Source: G963676655 sp963676655 (GTDB lineage Bacteria; Verrucomicrobiota; Lentisphaeria; Victivallales; Victivallaceae). Taken from it: 64,000 bases of DNA. The notes beneath the pieces were generated by a model, which searched no databases, was not told the origin of the DNA, and saw only the letters and a program-made list of their open reading frames with translations. The stretch covers positions 3,596,001-3,660,000 of the forward strand of contig CAXXKX010000003.1 of the NCBI GenBank assembly GCA_963676655.2, in the 5' to 3' direction. Positions within the stretch are counted from its first letter, which is position 1; each line of letters begins with the position of its first letter. Positions 30,870 to 39,443 of this stretch are shown piece after piece. Made by a program: the position numbers and the translations under genes.

Positions 30870-33776
30870 TTACTTCAATTTTATTTTGTAGACGTGGCGT
30901 TCAAGCGGCTGAAATTTATCTTTTATACTCTTATCGCCGTTTATCGTAAGGTTTCGTTTTTCAAACATTACTTCCGCACTTTGCCCATCGGCAACTCCGG
31001 CCCGTGACAGGTCGATGACCGCGTTGACCGGTTCTAACGACTGGCTGACGCAAATTACGGTTAGTTCACTGTCCAGTTTTTTCGCTAGGATCCGGATATT
31101 TTGAGAGGTGTTGCTGTCTGCACCGGTAACTTCCGGTTCCGGTTCCAGCGAGAACAGCGCCGGTTTCAATGCCTGCACTTCACGGTTCAAATCGATCATG
31201 CGTTGCCAAACAATATTGCTGTTCGGGATGCCGCCGAAATAGGTGAATCCGGTACAGTGGTTGACCAGCGCGATATAGGTTTGCCAGTTCAATTGTTGCG
31301 GAGTCGGTTCTTTAGCGAACCTTTCCGCCGCTTGAAGCCAGCAGTAGACCGGTTTTCTTTCTCTTTTTCCGTCCGCGTCCATCATCTCGAGGCAGCGTTC
31401 AAACGAATAGATGTCATTAGTCGTCTGCGGTCGGCCTGGCGGCTGCATAATGAACGGGTAACGGTCGATTGAGAGAATATCACCGGGCAGGCCGTCAATC
31501 CGGTTTGCGAACATGCGATATGAATGGAAGTGATGATTAAGGCAGTTTAAGATTTGCGGATAAGCCGTTTTGGTATTGATGGCTCTTTCATAGACAATCA
31601 GGTCGCCGCTTTCATCGTTTGGAACAATACCGACGAGGGCCGGTGATGATTTATAAATTTCTGCAGCTTCGGATGGTGACGGGGCATATGGCCTGGCGAC
31701 ATGGAATGCCACGGCTTTTATTTTTAGTTTCTCGCAATCTTTTAAGAATTTCAGGTTTGTTGGCATCTGGTTCCAGTGGCTGATGAACTCAATATAGTCG
31801 AAGCCGCATTTCTTGTAATATGCCAGCTGAGCCGGATTCAGGTTCCGGACCAGGATTCCGTAAGGCAGGAATGGTTCACCATTCACGTAGACGCCGCGGT
31901 TGATCCGGTTGATTTTAACTTCAGTCTGGTTCGGCTGGAGTTTAATCAATTTGCATTCGGCAGTCATGACCTTTTTGCCGCCGCGATCAAGCATGGTTCC
32001 ACGAATGATAAATGTTTGTCCCGCTTTCAGCCGGGATACCGGAATATTAAAAATCTGATGATCGGTCGTATTTTTTAACTGATAGATATTTTTTGACCTG
32101 GGATAACTCATATAGCCCGCGACAAAAGATTCAAGTTTGATTTTGCCGTCTTCAGGTATTTGGGTGCCGGGGGCTAAATCCACCACAATCCGCGCATCTT
32201 TTTCCCGGGTGTAGAACGACCATTCCGGATAGAGGCGCATTGGTTGAGGAATATCGATAAACTGGCGCGTTTGTTTGATTATTTTTCCCGACTCGTCCAT
32301 TAAAATCGTATTGACGCAAACCCGCAGATCTTTGATCGTCAGTCCGTCAAAGTCAAACTTTGAATCCGCTCCGGTCGGAACCGTCTTTGAGTAACATTTA
32401 ATTTGTTCCTGATAACTTTTGGCGGTTACGCAGACCGTTACATTTATTTTTTCCGCTTTGCCGGCCTTGTTTTTTATCCGCATAGAAAGTTGGTAAAGGT
32501 CATTTAACGCTTTTTGCGAAGAAAGTTTCAATTCAGAAATATCAATTGCGGGATTTTCTTTGATGTTCTTCGGCCGCAGATTGTATTCGACCGCTTTTGT
32601 GTTTCCCGCACACTGATTTTTGTTGACGTCGTCGGGCAGGACGAAGCCGCCGTCGTACCAGCACGGGGTGAACTCTGTGGTTTTGTCGCCCGGTTCAAGT
32701 TGAACCGCATCAACCCATACTTTGCCGGAAGAAAGCGGCCTGGCAAATATGGACATAGCGCCATAACGATAATTTGGCACCGCGATTTCATAACGCTGCC
32801 ATTTTTTGCTCAGCTCAAAGACTTTTTCTTTTACCGGCTTTTTTATGCTGTCGGCGGTAGCCCCAAGACAAACCTTTTGTCCGCTGTTTTCGGCTTTCAT
32901 GTAGCATGAAACCACATAGTTTTTATTTTTTACAACCTTTACCGCCATGCCGATCAAGTGAAACGGCTGGGAGACGCAGATTGATTTTTTACCGTGGTAA
33001 GCGTTGTTGCTGTCGGGATAAAATTTATTGTGAAAATCCTTGATTGCCGCTTCGGTAAACAGTTCAGCCGGTAATCCCTGGGTCCTGAATCTTTCGCCGT
33101 TTCCGCCCCAATAATCGGGAATATCCGCATTGGTCGCGTATTCAAAGCTGCCGTTGATCTGCAGGTTGGGCGATAAACGTTCGGGCTTGGAGTAAGTCAG
33201 CTTCAAGTCGTCAATGACAAAGGGCTGCCGGTAACTGCCGAAGGAAATTCCGCCGATTCCGGGAGCGGTCCCGAGAATGAAGTTTTTATCGTCTATGGAT
33301 AACTGATACAGGCTTTTGCCGCAGATGATTTTTACATTCAGCCATTTGCCTATCGGCATAGGCAGTTTTATTACTTCATTAAAAGGAGCTTTGGCTCCCT
33401 TTACGGCATTTATTTCAGGGGTGAACTTGCTGGTGATCTGCGAGTTATCGGCATTTGTCGTGAAGTAAAGTACCCAGTTGCCATACCCACGGTCAATACT
33501 TAAAGAGAAATGACCACGTTGCTGTTCCGCTCCTTTCAGGAATTTCAGGCGAAATGCAACGGTAAAGTCGCCGATATTCTTTTCTTTGAGGCTGATATAA
33601 CCGCCGTATGGCGTTTTGTTGCCCAGTTGTCCGTTCTGAACTTTGATTGAACCGGTACTTGGTTTGCCCCAGATATTCGACTTGGAATCAAAGATATCCG
33701 TGATCGTTGACTGGCCCGAAGACAGCACCGAAGCCAAAGAAATAAGGACCGTAAATATAAATGCTCTTCCGAACAT
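30870..33776 (-). CDS. large secreted putative glycosidase with N-terminal LamG-like domain
   Basis: A signal peptide (FIFTVLISLASVLSSG) is followed by a concanavalin-like domain of about 180 residues. That domain closely matches the whole of the small neighbour at 33855-34454 (FSLSIDRGYGNWVLYFTT; FGSYRQPFVIDDLKLTYSKP). Residues from about 203 repeat the layout of the 27929 protein: NGSFEYATNADIPDYWGG, then WVDAVQLEPGD, then GVYVNGEPFLPYGI, and a barrel with IVPNDESGDL and WLQAAERFAKEPT. A conserved Glu lies in DES and another in AAE. AGGAG precedes the ATG. The gene lies 28 bases before its paralogue. The reaction is unknown; an exo- or endo-acting polysaccharide hydrolase is likely. Confidence 0.65.
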   Translation of the reverse strand: MFGRAFIFTVLISLASVLSSGQSTITDIFDSKSNIWGKPSTGSIKVQNGQLGNKTPYGGYISLKEKNIGDFTVAFRLKFLKGAEQQRGHFSLSIDRGYGNWVLYFTTNADNSQITSKFTPEINAVKGAKAPFNEVIKLPMPIGKWLNVKIICGKSLYQLSIDDKNFILGTAPGIGGISFGSYRQPFVIDDLKLTYSKPERLSPNLQINGSFEYATNADIPDYWGGNGERFRTQGLPAELFTEAAIKDFHNKFYPDSNNAYHGKKSICVSQPFHLIGMAVKVVKNKNYVVSCYMKAENSGQKVCLGATADSIKKPVKEKVFELSKKWQRYEIAVPNYRYGAMSIFARPLSSGKVWVDAVQLEPGDKTTEFTPCWYDGGFVLPDDVNKNQCAGNTKAVEYNLRPKNIKENPAIDISELKLSSQKALNDLYQLSMRIKNKAGKAEKINVTVCVTAKSYQEQIKCYSKTVPTGADSKFDFDGLTIKDLRVCVNTILMDESGKIIKQTRQFIDIPQPMRLYPEWSFYTREKDARIVVDLAPGTQIPEDGKIKLESFVAGYMSYPRSKNIYQLKNTTDHQIFNIPVSRLKAGQTFIIRGTMLDRGGKKVMTAECKLIKLQPNQTEVKINRINRGVYVNGEPFLPYGILVRNLNPAQLAYYKKCGFDYIEFISHWNQMPTNLKFLKDCEKLKIKAVAFHVARPYAPSPSEAAEIYKSSPALVGIVPNDESGDLIVYERAINTKTAYPQILNCLNHHFHSYRMFANRIDGLPGDILSIDRYPFIMQPPGRPQTTNDIYSFERCLEMMDADGKRERKPVYCWLQAAERFAKEPTPQQLNWQTYIALVNHCTGFTYFGGIPNSNIVWQRMIDLNREVQALKPALFSLEPEPEVTGADSNTSQNIRILAKKLDSELTVICVSQSLEPVNAVIDLSRAGVADGQSAEVMFEKRNLTINGDKSIKDKFQPLERHVYKIKLK

Positions 33777-33854
33777 GCATTTTCTCCTGTTATGCGATTA
33801 TTTAAACTTAAATCAAAATCTGTAATGTCAAAAAGACCACCTGGCTGCCAGCTT

Positions 33855-34454
33855 TTACGGTTTGTCATAAACTATTTTCAAGTCTTTGACAATGAACGGC
33901 TGCCGGTAACTGCCAAGGGTAAAGCCGCCTTTGCCGGGAGCTTTGCCCAACTGAAAACTTTTTTCCCCGATTTGCAATTTATAATCATCTTTGCCGCAGA
34001 TAATTTTTATATCCAGTTCTTTGTCCTTTGAGAGATCAGTTTTGAAACTTTTCCTGTCAAGCGGTTTCTTTTCGCCATTTTTATAATACATGCTGATTAT
34101 TTTAACGGAGTCCGAAGATTTCGCAGTGGTCAAATAAAGGGCCCATTTGCCTTCTCCACGGTCGATACTTATCGCAAAATGACCTCCTTCATCAGTGGTC
34201 TTTATTAATAATTTCAGCTTGAATGACAGTTCGAACGCATCGATTTCTTTTTCTTTGAAGGCAACATTTACCGCGTATTTTGTTTTATTCAGCATTTCCC
34301 CATTGCCGATTTTAAGAGCGCTGCTGCTTGGTTTGTCCCACTTTTCCGCTCCTGATTCGAAATTGTCGGTCAGAGTAACACTTTCAGCCGGAGCTGTTAT
34401 AGCTGAAAATAAGAATGTCAAAGAGGTTAAAAATAATGCTTGCGTTTTTTTCAT
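33855..34454 (-). CDS. secreted single-domain LamG-like protein
   Basis: After a signal peptide (MKKTQALFLTSLTFLFSAITAPA) the 199-residue protein is a single beta-sandwich domain. It corresponds to residues 20-200 of the next gene's product: both have FSLS/FAIS-IDRG, LYFTT/LYLTT and a C-terminal GSYRQPF(V/I)(I/V)-DLK motif. It is therefore a free-standing glycan-binding domain, probably exported. It is the first gene downstream of the prepilin-like gene in locus A, 82 bases away. No catalytic motif is seen. Function as a binding or capture protein is inference. Confidence 0.75.
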   Translation of the reverse strand: MKKTQALFLTSLTFLFSAITAPAESVTLTDNFESGAEKWDKPSSSALKIGNGEMLNKTKYAVNVAFKEKEIDAFELSFKLKLLIKTTDEGGHFAISIDRGEGKWALYLTTAKSSDSVKIISMYYKNGEKKPLDRKSFKTDLSKDKELDIKIICGKDDYKLQIGEKSFQLGKAPGKGGFTLGSYRQPFIVKDLKIVYDKP

Positions 34455-34536
34455 GATGTCTCCGGTTTATAGTTTGAAAATCACATTTCCGGAAAGCTGA
34501 TTTCCTGAAAATGAACAATGAATTTAAAAAAATGCG

Positions 34537-35247
34537 TTAAAGCTGAGGTTTATCCCACTTGACATGGCCGTCGAGAAAAAGGGTGTTTCCGCCGAGGGTG
34601 TGGAGTAAAAATATGGTGGAACCTGGGCCGATCAATGCCTTGTGGGAATACGGATAGACATCTTCCGGGTAACTGGCGCTGACATATCTGGTTGGAGCGT
34701 CGCTGAACAGCCAGAATGAGCCGGGTTGTTTGATTTTGACATTCTTTTTGAACGGAATATCTGTCGTTCCACTGGAATACTGCCGTCCGGTTTGTTGATT
34801 GATCTGATAATTGACCAGATATCCGCCGATACGGCCGCGGTTGCTGGGACAGGTGGCGGCTCCGCCTGATGTAATGTATGCAATCGGCGCTCCGCGATAT
34901 TTAATGCTTATTCCGTAAGTACCGCTTGTCGCGTTGAACACAGTATTCTGGTACCAGTAGAAGCCCATAACTCTTGCGGGCAGAATATAATCTTCATAAT
35001 CAGTTGAATACATTGATGACAGTACCCCAAACTGCTTCAGGTTGCTGGCGCATTTAATTCCTTTTGCTTTGTCCCGTGCTTTATTGAGTGCCGGCAGCAG
35101 CATTGCCGCCAGGATAGCAATGATCGCTATCACGACAAGGAGTTCAATCAAGGTGAAAAATCCTGCCGCAGTTTTTTTCGCCCGCTTGGTTTGTTTCCGT
35201 TTCTTTTGTCCGGTAACGCTAAAACTCTGTTGTCCGGGTCTGTTCAT
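34537..35247 (-). CDS. prepilin-type H-X9-DG protein (locus A)
   Basis: A basic leader precedes FTLIELLVVIAIIAILAAML, the prepilin cleavage/methylation motif with the membrane helix; Glu at position +5 is present. The C-terminus ends with HTLGGNTLFLDG, the H-X9-DG signature of prepilin-type proteins common in PVC bacteria. The leader is unusually long (about 30 residues, KKRKQTKRAKKTAAG). The ATG at 35247 has AAAAGGGGGC upstream, so it is preferred to the in-frame ATG at 35265. It heads a six-gene operon of glycan enzymes downstream of a LacI regulator. It should be processed by a prepilin peptidase and anchored on or secreted by a type II-like machine. Its exact role is unknown. Confidence 0.85.
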   Translation of the reverse strand: MNRPGQQSFSVTGQKKRKQTKRAKKTAAGFFTLIELLVVIAIIAILAAMLLPALNKARDKAKGIKCASNLKQFGVLSSMYSTDYEDYILPARVMGFYWYQNTVFNATSGTYGISIKYRGAPIAYITSGGAATCPSNRGRIGGYLVNYQINQQTGRQYSSGTTDIPFKKNVKIKQPGSFWLFSDAPTRYVSASYPEDVYPYSHKALIGPGSTIFLLHTLGGNTLFLDGHVKWDKPQL

Positions 35248-35294
35248 TGTTCGCCCCCTTTTCATTTTATTAGGCTTGAAATGTCAATAACAAG

Positions 35295-35323
35295 ATTATA
35301 CACCAAAATTTGGTGTATGTCAA
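35295..35323 (-). promoter_or_regulatory. sigma-70 promoter with palindromic operator as spacer (locus A)
   Basis: On the minus strand TTGACA (35318-35323) and TATAAT (35295-35300) are separated by exactly 17 bases. A perfect dyad of ten-base arms (ATACACCAAA / TTTGGTGTAT on the plus strand) covers 35298-35318, that is the whole spacer and the edges of both hexamers. The LacI gene ends 27 bases upstream. Repressor binding would exclude RNA polymerase directly. Confidence 0.9.
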
Positions 35324-35349
35324 TAGTCTTAACGCAAATTTAACTTTTT

Positions 35350-36309
35350 TTATGTCAAAATCTTACCTGAGACAATTTCTTTTTGCATTGGCTTGTGCTT
35401 GTTTTCCAATATCTTATGCATCATGACAACGGTTTTTTCGCCAATGTTGTGAAAGTCATATTTAACTGATATCAGCCTTGGAATGGTATATTCGCTTAGC
35501 AGGTTGTTACCAACCAGCCCGATATCTTTGAATGGAACCTTATTGTGGAGCGATAGCAATTTCAGTATTTCAATCGTAAGCAGCCGCGATTCCGCAATCA
35601 GGGCCGTTTGCGGGGTGGAATTTTCTATCTTTCCGGAAAGCCTTTTCAAACAATCACTCATATCGTCGCGGTTGTATAAGATTTCCCCCTGATAGGAATT
35701 GTCGGAAAGAAACTGTTCAAAACAGTTGAATTCTATTTGCGTGAAAGCGGAAGTGTTGCTTTCAAGGTTGCTGACGAAAATGTATTCCCGATAATCTTGA
35801 GATTTCAGATAATTAAGCAACGCAAGCGTTGTCCCGTAATAGTCGATTGATATACAGTTTTCCGGTTCCGGTTTCCCGCTGATGTCCGCCAGTACATAAG
35901 GAATCATGTTTTCCGTCAGAAAGTCAGTAATGACGCCCGAGATTTCCCCGACGAAAATTACCCCGGATACTTTCCGTTCTTCAAGAAAACCGGGAATATC
36001 CTTAATCGTCATATTATTGGAAAAGGAAGTGCAGAATACGCCGTATCCATATTCGTGCGCCTGGGAGAATACGCCCGCGACGAAAGGATAATGGATTAAA
36101 TCGTAATCCATTATTGAGTCGGGAATAAATATGCCGATATTATTGTTGATGCGCAGATTATGGTTGACGGCCGATTCCAGAATACGCCTTTTGGTCTGAG
36201 GAGTGATGGATATACGTTTCTTTTTGTTGTTGAGGACCCGGGAAACAACTGAAATACTTACGCCGACATCATCGGCAATCGTTTTTAATGTTACTTTTTT
36301 TTCCGCCAT
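35350..36309 (-). CDS. LacI-family repressor of locus A
   Basis: The N-terminus is a LacI helix-turn-helix (VTLKTIADDVGVSISVVSRVLNNKKKRISITPQTKRRILESA), followed by the hinge helix region and a sugar-binding periplasmic-protein-like domain (IGIFIPDSIMDY; GVIFVGEISG; DIGLVGNNLLSEYTIPRLISV). Length (319 aa) is slightly short. It lies directly upstream of the locus A prepilin-like gene, on the same strand, and the perfect palindrome in that promoter is the natural target. The hinge sequence is not the classic LacI type, as is common in this subgroup. The effector sugar is unknown. Confidence 0.9.
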   Translation of the reverse strand: MAEKKVTLKTIADDVGVSISVVSRVLNNKKKRISITPQTKRRILESAVNHNLRINNNIGIFIPDSIMDYDLIHYPFVAGVFSQAHEYGYGVFCTSFSNNMTIKDIPGFLEERKVSGVIFVGEISGVITDFLTENMIPYVLADISGKPEPENCISIDYYGTTLALLNYLKSQDYREYIFVSNLESNTSAFTQIEFNCFEQFLSDNSYQGEILYNRDDMSDCLKRLSGKIENSTPQTALIAESRLLTIEILKLLSLHNKVPFKDIGLVGNNLLSEYTIPRLISVKYDFHNIGEKTVVMMHKILENKHKPMQKEIVSGKILT

Positions 36310-36502
36310 AATTCAATCTTCATCCTGGTCCGGACCGGCTTTTTTAACTTATGAAATTCCCGGTGAATTCTATTGAAAACCTGCAAGTTTAATAATCCCG
36401 GAAGGTCCGTCAGGGAAAATATAGCTTGCAAAACTAAACTTGTCCAGATAGCGCTAAAATAATCTTAAAGAATAATACAGTATTATCCCGTAACTCCTTT
36501 CA

Positions 36503-36711
36503 TTGAACGATTTTTATAGACTCATGCGAAACTATTATTTGCACCATGGAGAGCATGAAGAACATGAAGAAGTATTTAAATTTTCAGCATAAGCTGAAAA
36601 ATAAAAAAACTTTTTCGTGGCTTTTCGTGCGTTGCCCTGCGCAATGCTCGCGCTCATTTCATTGTTCGTGGTTAATATTTGCATTTCGCACGACTCTTTG
36701 AACGATTTTTA
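36503..36711. mobile_element. MITE-like element (~180 bp) with 14-bp direct repeats
   Basis: TTGAACGATTTTTA occurs at 36503-36516 and 36698-36711. Just inside them, AGACTCATGCGAAA (36518-36531) and TTTCGCACGACTCT (36684-36697) are inverted, matching at 12 of 14 positions. The 152 bases between include GAGAGCATGAAGAACATGAAGAAG and a perfect 8-bp hairpin (TTTTCAGC-ataa-GCTGAAAA), with no frame. The rest of the gap 36310-36850 is AT-rich, ending in a CAACCTT tandem run at 36831-36850. Confidence 0.5.
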
Positions 36712-36850
36712 CTTTATTTTTAGCTTATGATTTTCATTTTTCTGGTACCTGGTTTTTCGGTTTTCACATTTTGATAGCTGAAAGGAATTGATGTCAAATC
36801 ACAATTTTTGAATTGCGCTTGAACTTACTTTCAACCTTCAACCTTCAACT

Positions 36851-37744
36851 TTAAACTCCAGTTATCCCGTTTGCGGGATGGTTGTTAGTTCTTTTGTTTA
36901 ATTGTCCGGAATGTCCGGAATGTGAATTCTTGTCAGACTGATACTTGCGGTAGTCGGTCGGGCTCATACCGGTTTGCTGTTTGAACTGCCGGCTGAACAG
37001 ATAGATATCATTGTATCCGAGAATTTCCGCGATCCGGCTGATGTTGTAGGAGGTCGCATCCAGATATAAGGATGCTGCGTCAATTCTGCTCTGTAAAATA
37101 TAGTCCCGGAAGGAAAAAGAGGTATATTCTTTAAAAAGCCGGGCAAAATAGTCCGGTGAATAGAATATTTTTCCGGCCTCTTTCCTGAGGCTGAAGCGTT
37201 GTTCAGGATGCGAACGGACCTTTTTGCACAGCTCCTGCATAAAAGAAACAACACTTGAATTATTGACGGAGAGCGATAGCTGTTCATCCTGATGGGCTAT
37301 TTCAAGCAATGCCGTTTTAAGCCAATAAGCCGCTTCTATATAGCGTTTGTTGAATTTCAGCATCAGAACCCGTTCAAGCAGTTGGACGAAAAAATGAAAA
37401 TTGCTCATGTTGCGGTAAAAATCAAAACCGGCATCCGCATCCAGCGGCAGTCTGGAATTTCCGGAGTTGTCACAAATATCAAAATGAATGTAGATTACCA
37501 CCAGGGGAAATTCTTCGTCCGTAACGCCGTAAAAGGGAGTCTGACCGTTTAAAATAAAACAATCCCCCATCCCAAGATCATAAGTTTGCTCTTTGGTCAG
37601 CAGGGTTCCTTTGCCCGAAACAATGACCCAAAGGTCCAGATCAGATATTGTTTTTCCCGGACCGCAGTCCCATTGCCAGTCCGGCTTGCAAAACACCTTA
37701 CCGCATGGATTGACTTTTATATTTTCCAGTAATGCAGTTTTCAT
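36851..37744 (-). CDS. AraC-family regulator
   Basis: A cupin-like sensor half (LTKEQTYDLGMGDCFILNGQTPFYG) precedes two AraC helix-turn-helix units: FSLRKEAGKIFYSPDYFARLFKEYTS and YNISRIAEILGYNDIYLFSRQFKQQTGMSPTDYRKYQ. An acidic/basic tail of about 25 residues, rich in Ser, His and Asn, follows and is not part of the family. The gene is divergent from the URO-D-like gene at 37851 with 106 bases between, as in the pair at 4.3-6.2 kb. The start has no clear ribosome site. The effector is unknown. Confidence 0.85.
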   Translation of the reverse strand: MKTALLENIKVNPCGKVFCKPDWQWDCGPGKTISDLDLWVIVSGKGTLLTKEQTYDLGMGDCFILNGQTPFYGVTDEEFPLVVIYIHFDICDNSGNSRLPLDADAGFDFYRNMSNFHFFVQLLERVLMLKFNKRYIEAAYWLKTALLEIAHQDEQLSLSVNNSSVVSFMQELCKKVRSHPEQRFSLRKEAGKIFYSPDYFARLFKEYTSFSFRDYILQSRIDAASLYLDATSYNISRIAEILGYNDIYLFSRQFKQQTGMSPTDYRKYQSDKNSHSGHSGQLNKRTNNHPANGITGV

Positions 37745-37766
37745 ATCGTATTAATGCAAATTTATA

Positions 37767-37782
37767 CCATATTAGTGTATGG
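37767..37782. promoter_or_regulatory. weak dyad in the AraC/URO-D-like gap
   Basis: CCATATTAGTGTATGG has five-base inverted arms around six bases, in the gap between the divergent AraC and URO-D-like genes. It could be an operator, but arms this short occur by chance in AT-rich DNA. Confidence 0.3.
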
Positions 37783-37850
37783 ATTTATACTTAAATATAA
37801 ATTATAATATAACAAATAAATACAAATAAGCAACTGTAGAGGGAAATAAA

Positions 37851-39071
37851 ATGACTGATCGTGAAATCTTACGTTCATTGGCCGCAAGGTATCTGGAAAT
37901 ATGCAAAGAAGACATTCAGGACGAACGCCGCAAACTGTGGCGACAGCATAACAGTCTGAAACCGACGCGGCCGCTGATCTATGTCCGGGCTTTCGGCTGG
38001 CATGAGATGCCGGAGTCTGAATGCCGGTGTGAAGATCCTTTTTTCCGGCAGCATGAGAATACACTGCGTAATAAGATTTTCTGGTATTCGCTGGATGACG
38101 ATTCAATTTTTGAACCCTGGGTGAATTTATCTGCGACCTGTAAATGCACGGGCTGGGGTGTTCCGCGGGTCGTTCATCAGCCGGATCAGGATCATGGCGC
38201 GTTCAAAGAGGAACACCCGATTCAGGATTATGATAAAGATTTGGCTAAGTTGCGCATGGCTTATCATGAAATTGACGAAGAAGCGACGGCGGAGAATCTG
38301 GCCAGGTTGCAGGACGCGATCGGCGATATTATTACAATAAACCTTGATCGCTGTTCTGCCTATCGCATGTGGGCCGGAGACGTCTCGACGATTATTGGTT
38401 CATTACGCGGCATCGAGCCGATTATGTATGATATGATGGATCAGCCGGAAAAACTTCACAAGCTGCTTGCATTTGTCCGTGACGGTATTCTGCGTGCGCA
38501 CGATCAGGCTGAAGCGGCTGGAGACTGGGGATTGCATGCCCATGAAAACCAGGCTATGCCTTATGCGGAAGAGCTTGAGGATCCGGCTCCGAATAAGAGC
38601 GGGATAAAGCGCAAACATTTATGGGGCTATGCCGCTTCGCAGGAATTTACCTTAATATCGCCTGAAATGCAGGATGAGTTCCTGTTGCAGTATCAGTTGC
38701 CGATTCTTAAAAAATTTGCTTTGACCGCTTATGGCTGTTGCGAGGACCTGACTCGTAAGATTGATATGCTCAGGCAAATTCCGAATCTGCGACGGATCGC
38801 GGTGTCACCGTTTGCGGATCCGGAAAAATGTGCCCAACAGATCGGCGGCGATTATGTCCTCAGTTACCGGCCAAATCCGAGTAAAACAGTGTCAAGCGGT
38901 TTTAATCCGGCAATGATTACCTCGGAACTGCGGCAGAACTTACTCATATTCAAAGCAAACGGCTGTCAGCCGGACATCACCCTGAAAGACGTTGAAAGTG
39001 TGGAAAATGATCCGCACCGGGTCCGCGAATGGGTTAGAATTGCCAGAAGAGTAATTGAGGAAACCTGGTAA
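37851..39071 (+). CDS. uroporphyrinogen decarboxylase-like family protein
   Basis: This is a second, more distant TIM-barrel URO-D-like protein (406 aa). It is recognised by its length, the helix-rich start, ISPEMQDEFLLQYQLPILKKFALTAYGCCEDLTRKIDMLRQIPNLRRIAVSPFADPEKCAQQIG, and SYRPNPSKTVSSGFNP. The Cys pair in YGCCEDL sits where methyltransferase members have a metal-binding Cys, so a methyl-transfer role is possible. It lacks the clear substrate motifs of true haem-pathway enzymes. A GAGGGAAA ribosome site precedes the ATG. It is divergently paired with an AraC regulator, the same module as at 4.3-6.2 kb, and its partners in metabolism are unknown. Confidence 0.75.
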   Translation: MTDREILRSLAARYLEICKEDIQDERRKLWRQHNSLKPTRPLIYVRAFGWHEMPESECRCEDPFFRQHENTLRNKIFWYSLDDDSIFEPWVNLSATCKCTGWGVPRVVHQPDQDHGAFKEEHPIQDYDKDLAKLRMAYHEIDEEATAENLARLQDAIGDIITINLDRCSAYRMWAGDVSTIIGSLRGIEPIMYDMMDQPEKLHKLLAFVRDGILRAHDQAEAAGDWGLHAHENQAMPYAEELEDPAPNKSGIKRKHLWGYAASQEFTLISPEMQDEFLLQYQLPILKKFALTAYGCCEDLTRKIDMLRQIPNLRRIAVSPFADPEKCAQQIGGDYVLSYRPNPSKTVSSGFNPAMITSELRQNLLIFKANGCQPDITLKDVESVENDPHRVREWVRIARRVIEETW

Positions 39072-39360
39072 ATATCAAATCCTGACGATCTCCGAAAAAT
39101 ACTACTACAATCATTCTGTTTGAATGGTAAATCTCTTCTCAATACTTGATGTAGTATCAAATGTTGCGACTTTGATTTTTTGTTTAAGTGATTCATCTTT
39201 AGTCTTTTGTGACTTGTTTATAGTCAAGCGGACTATTTGTCTTCAGTTTTCGACTAGCCGGAGATTTTTATCTTTGTTAAATACAGCCTAGCCGCCCTTT
39301 TGAAAAAAGAAAGTTTCTTCACCGCTAATATAATTCTAAAGAAGTTTTTAAAAAAAATGG
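39072..39360. other. non-coding gap before locus B
   Basis: About 290 bases with no supported gene, RNA or repeat family recognised. Short, imperfect repeats of TAGTC/GACTA type are visible around 39200-39260 without a convincing stem. Confidence 0.5.
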
Positions 39361-39414
39361 TTGACTTTTTTTTAAGGATGTACTATAATAAAAGTAAAAC
39401 CGGTACGATCCGGT
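39361..39414 (+). promoter_or_regulatory. sigma-70 promoter and downstream operator (locus B)
   Basis: TTGACT (39361-39366) and TATAAT (39384-39389) have a 17-base spacer. RNA should begin near 39396. ACCGGTACGATCCGGT (39399-39414), an imperfect dyad that is also the first half of a direct repeat CCGGTACGAT/CCGGTATGAT (39400-39419), lies directly at the start. It is a good roadblock site for the adjacent GntR-LacI regulator. Confidence 0.85.
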
Positions 39415-39443
39415 ATGATTTTTAAGTAGAAACAGGAATGAAA

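Noticed and set aside
37767..37782. CCATA/TATGG dyad as a firm AraC operator
   Set aside because: Five-base arms in AT-rich DNA are weak evidence; kept only as a low-confidence site.
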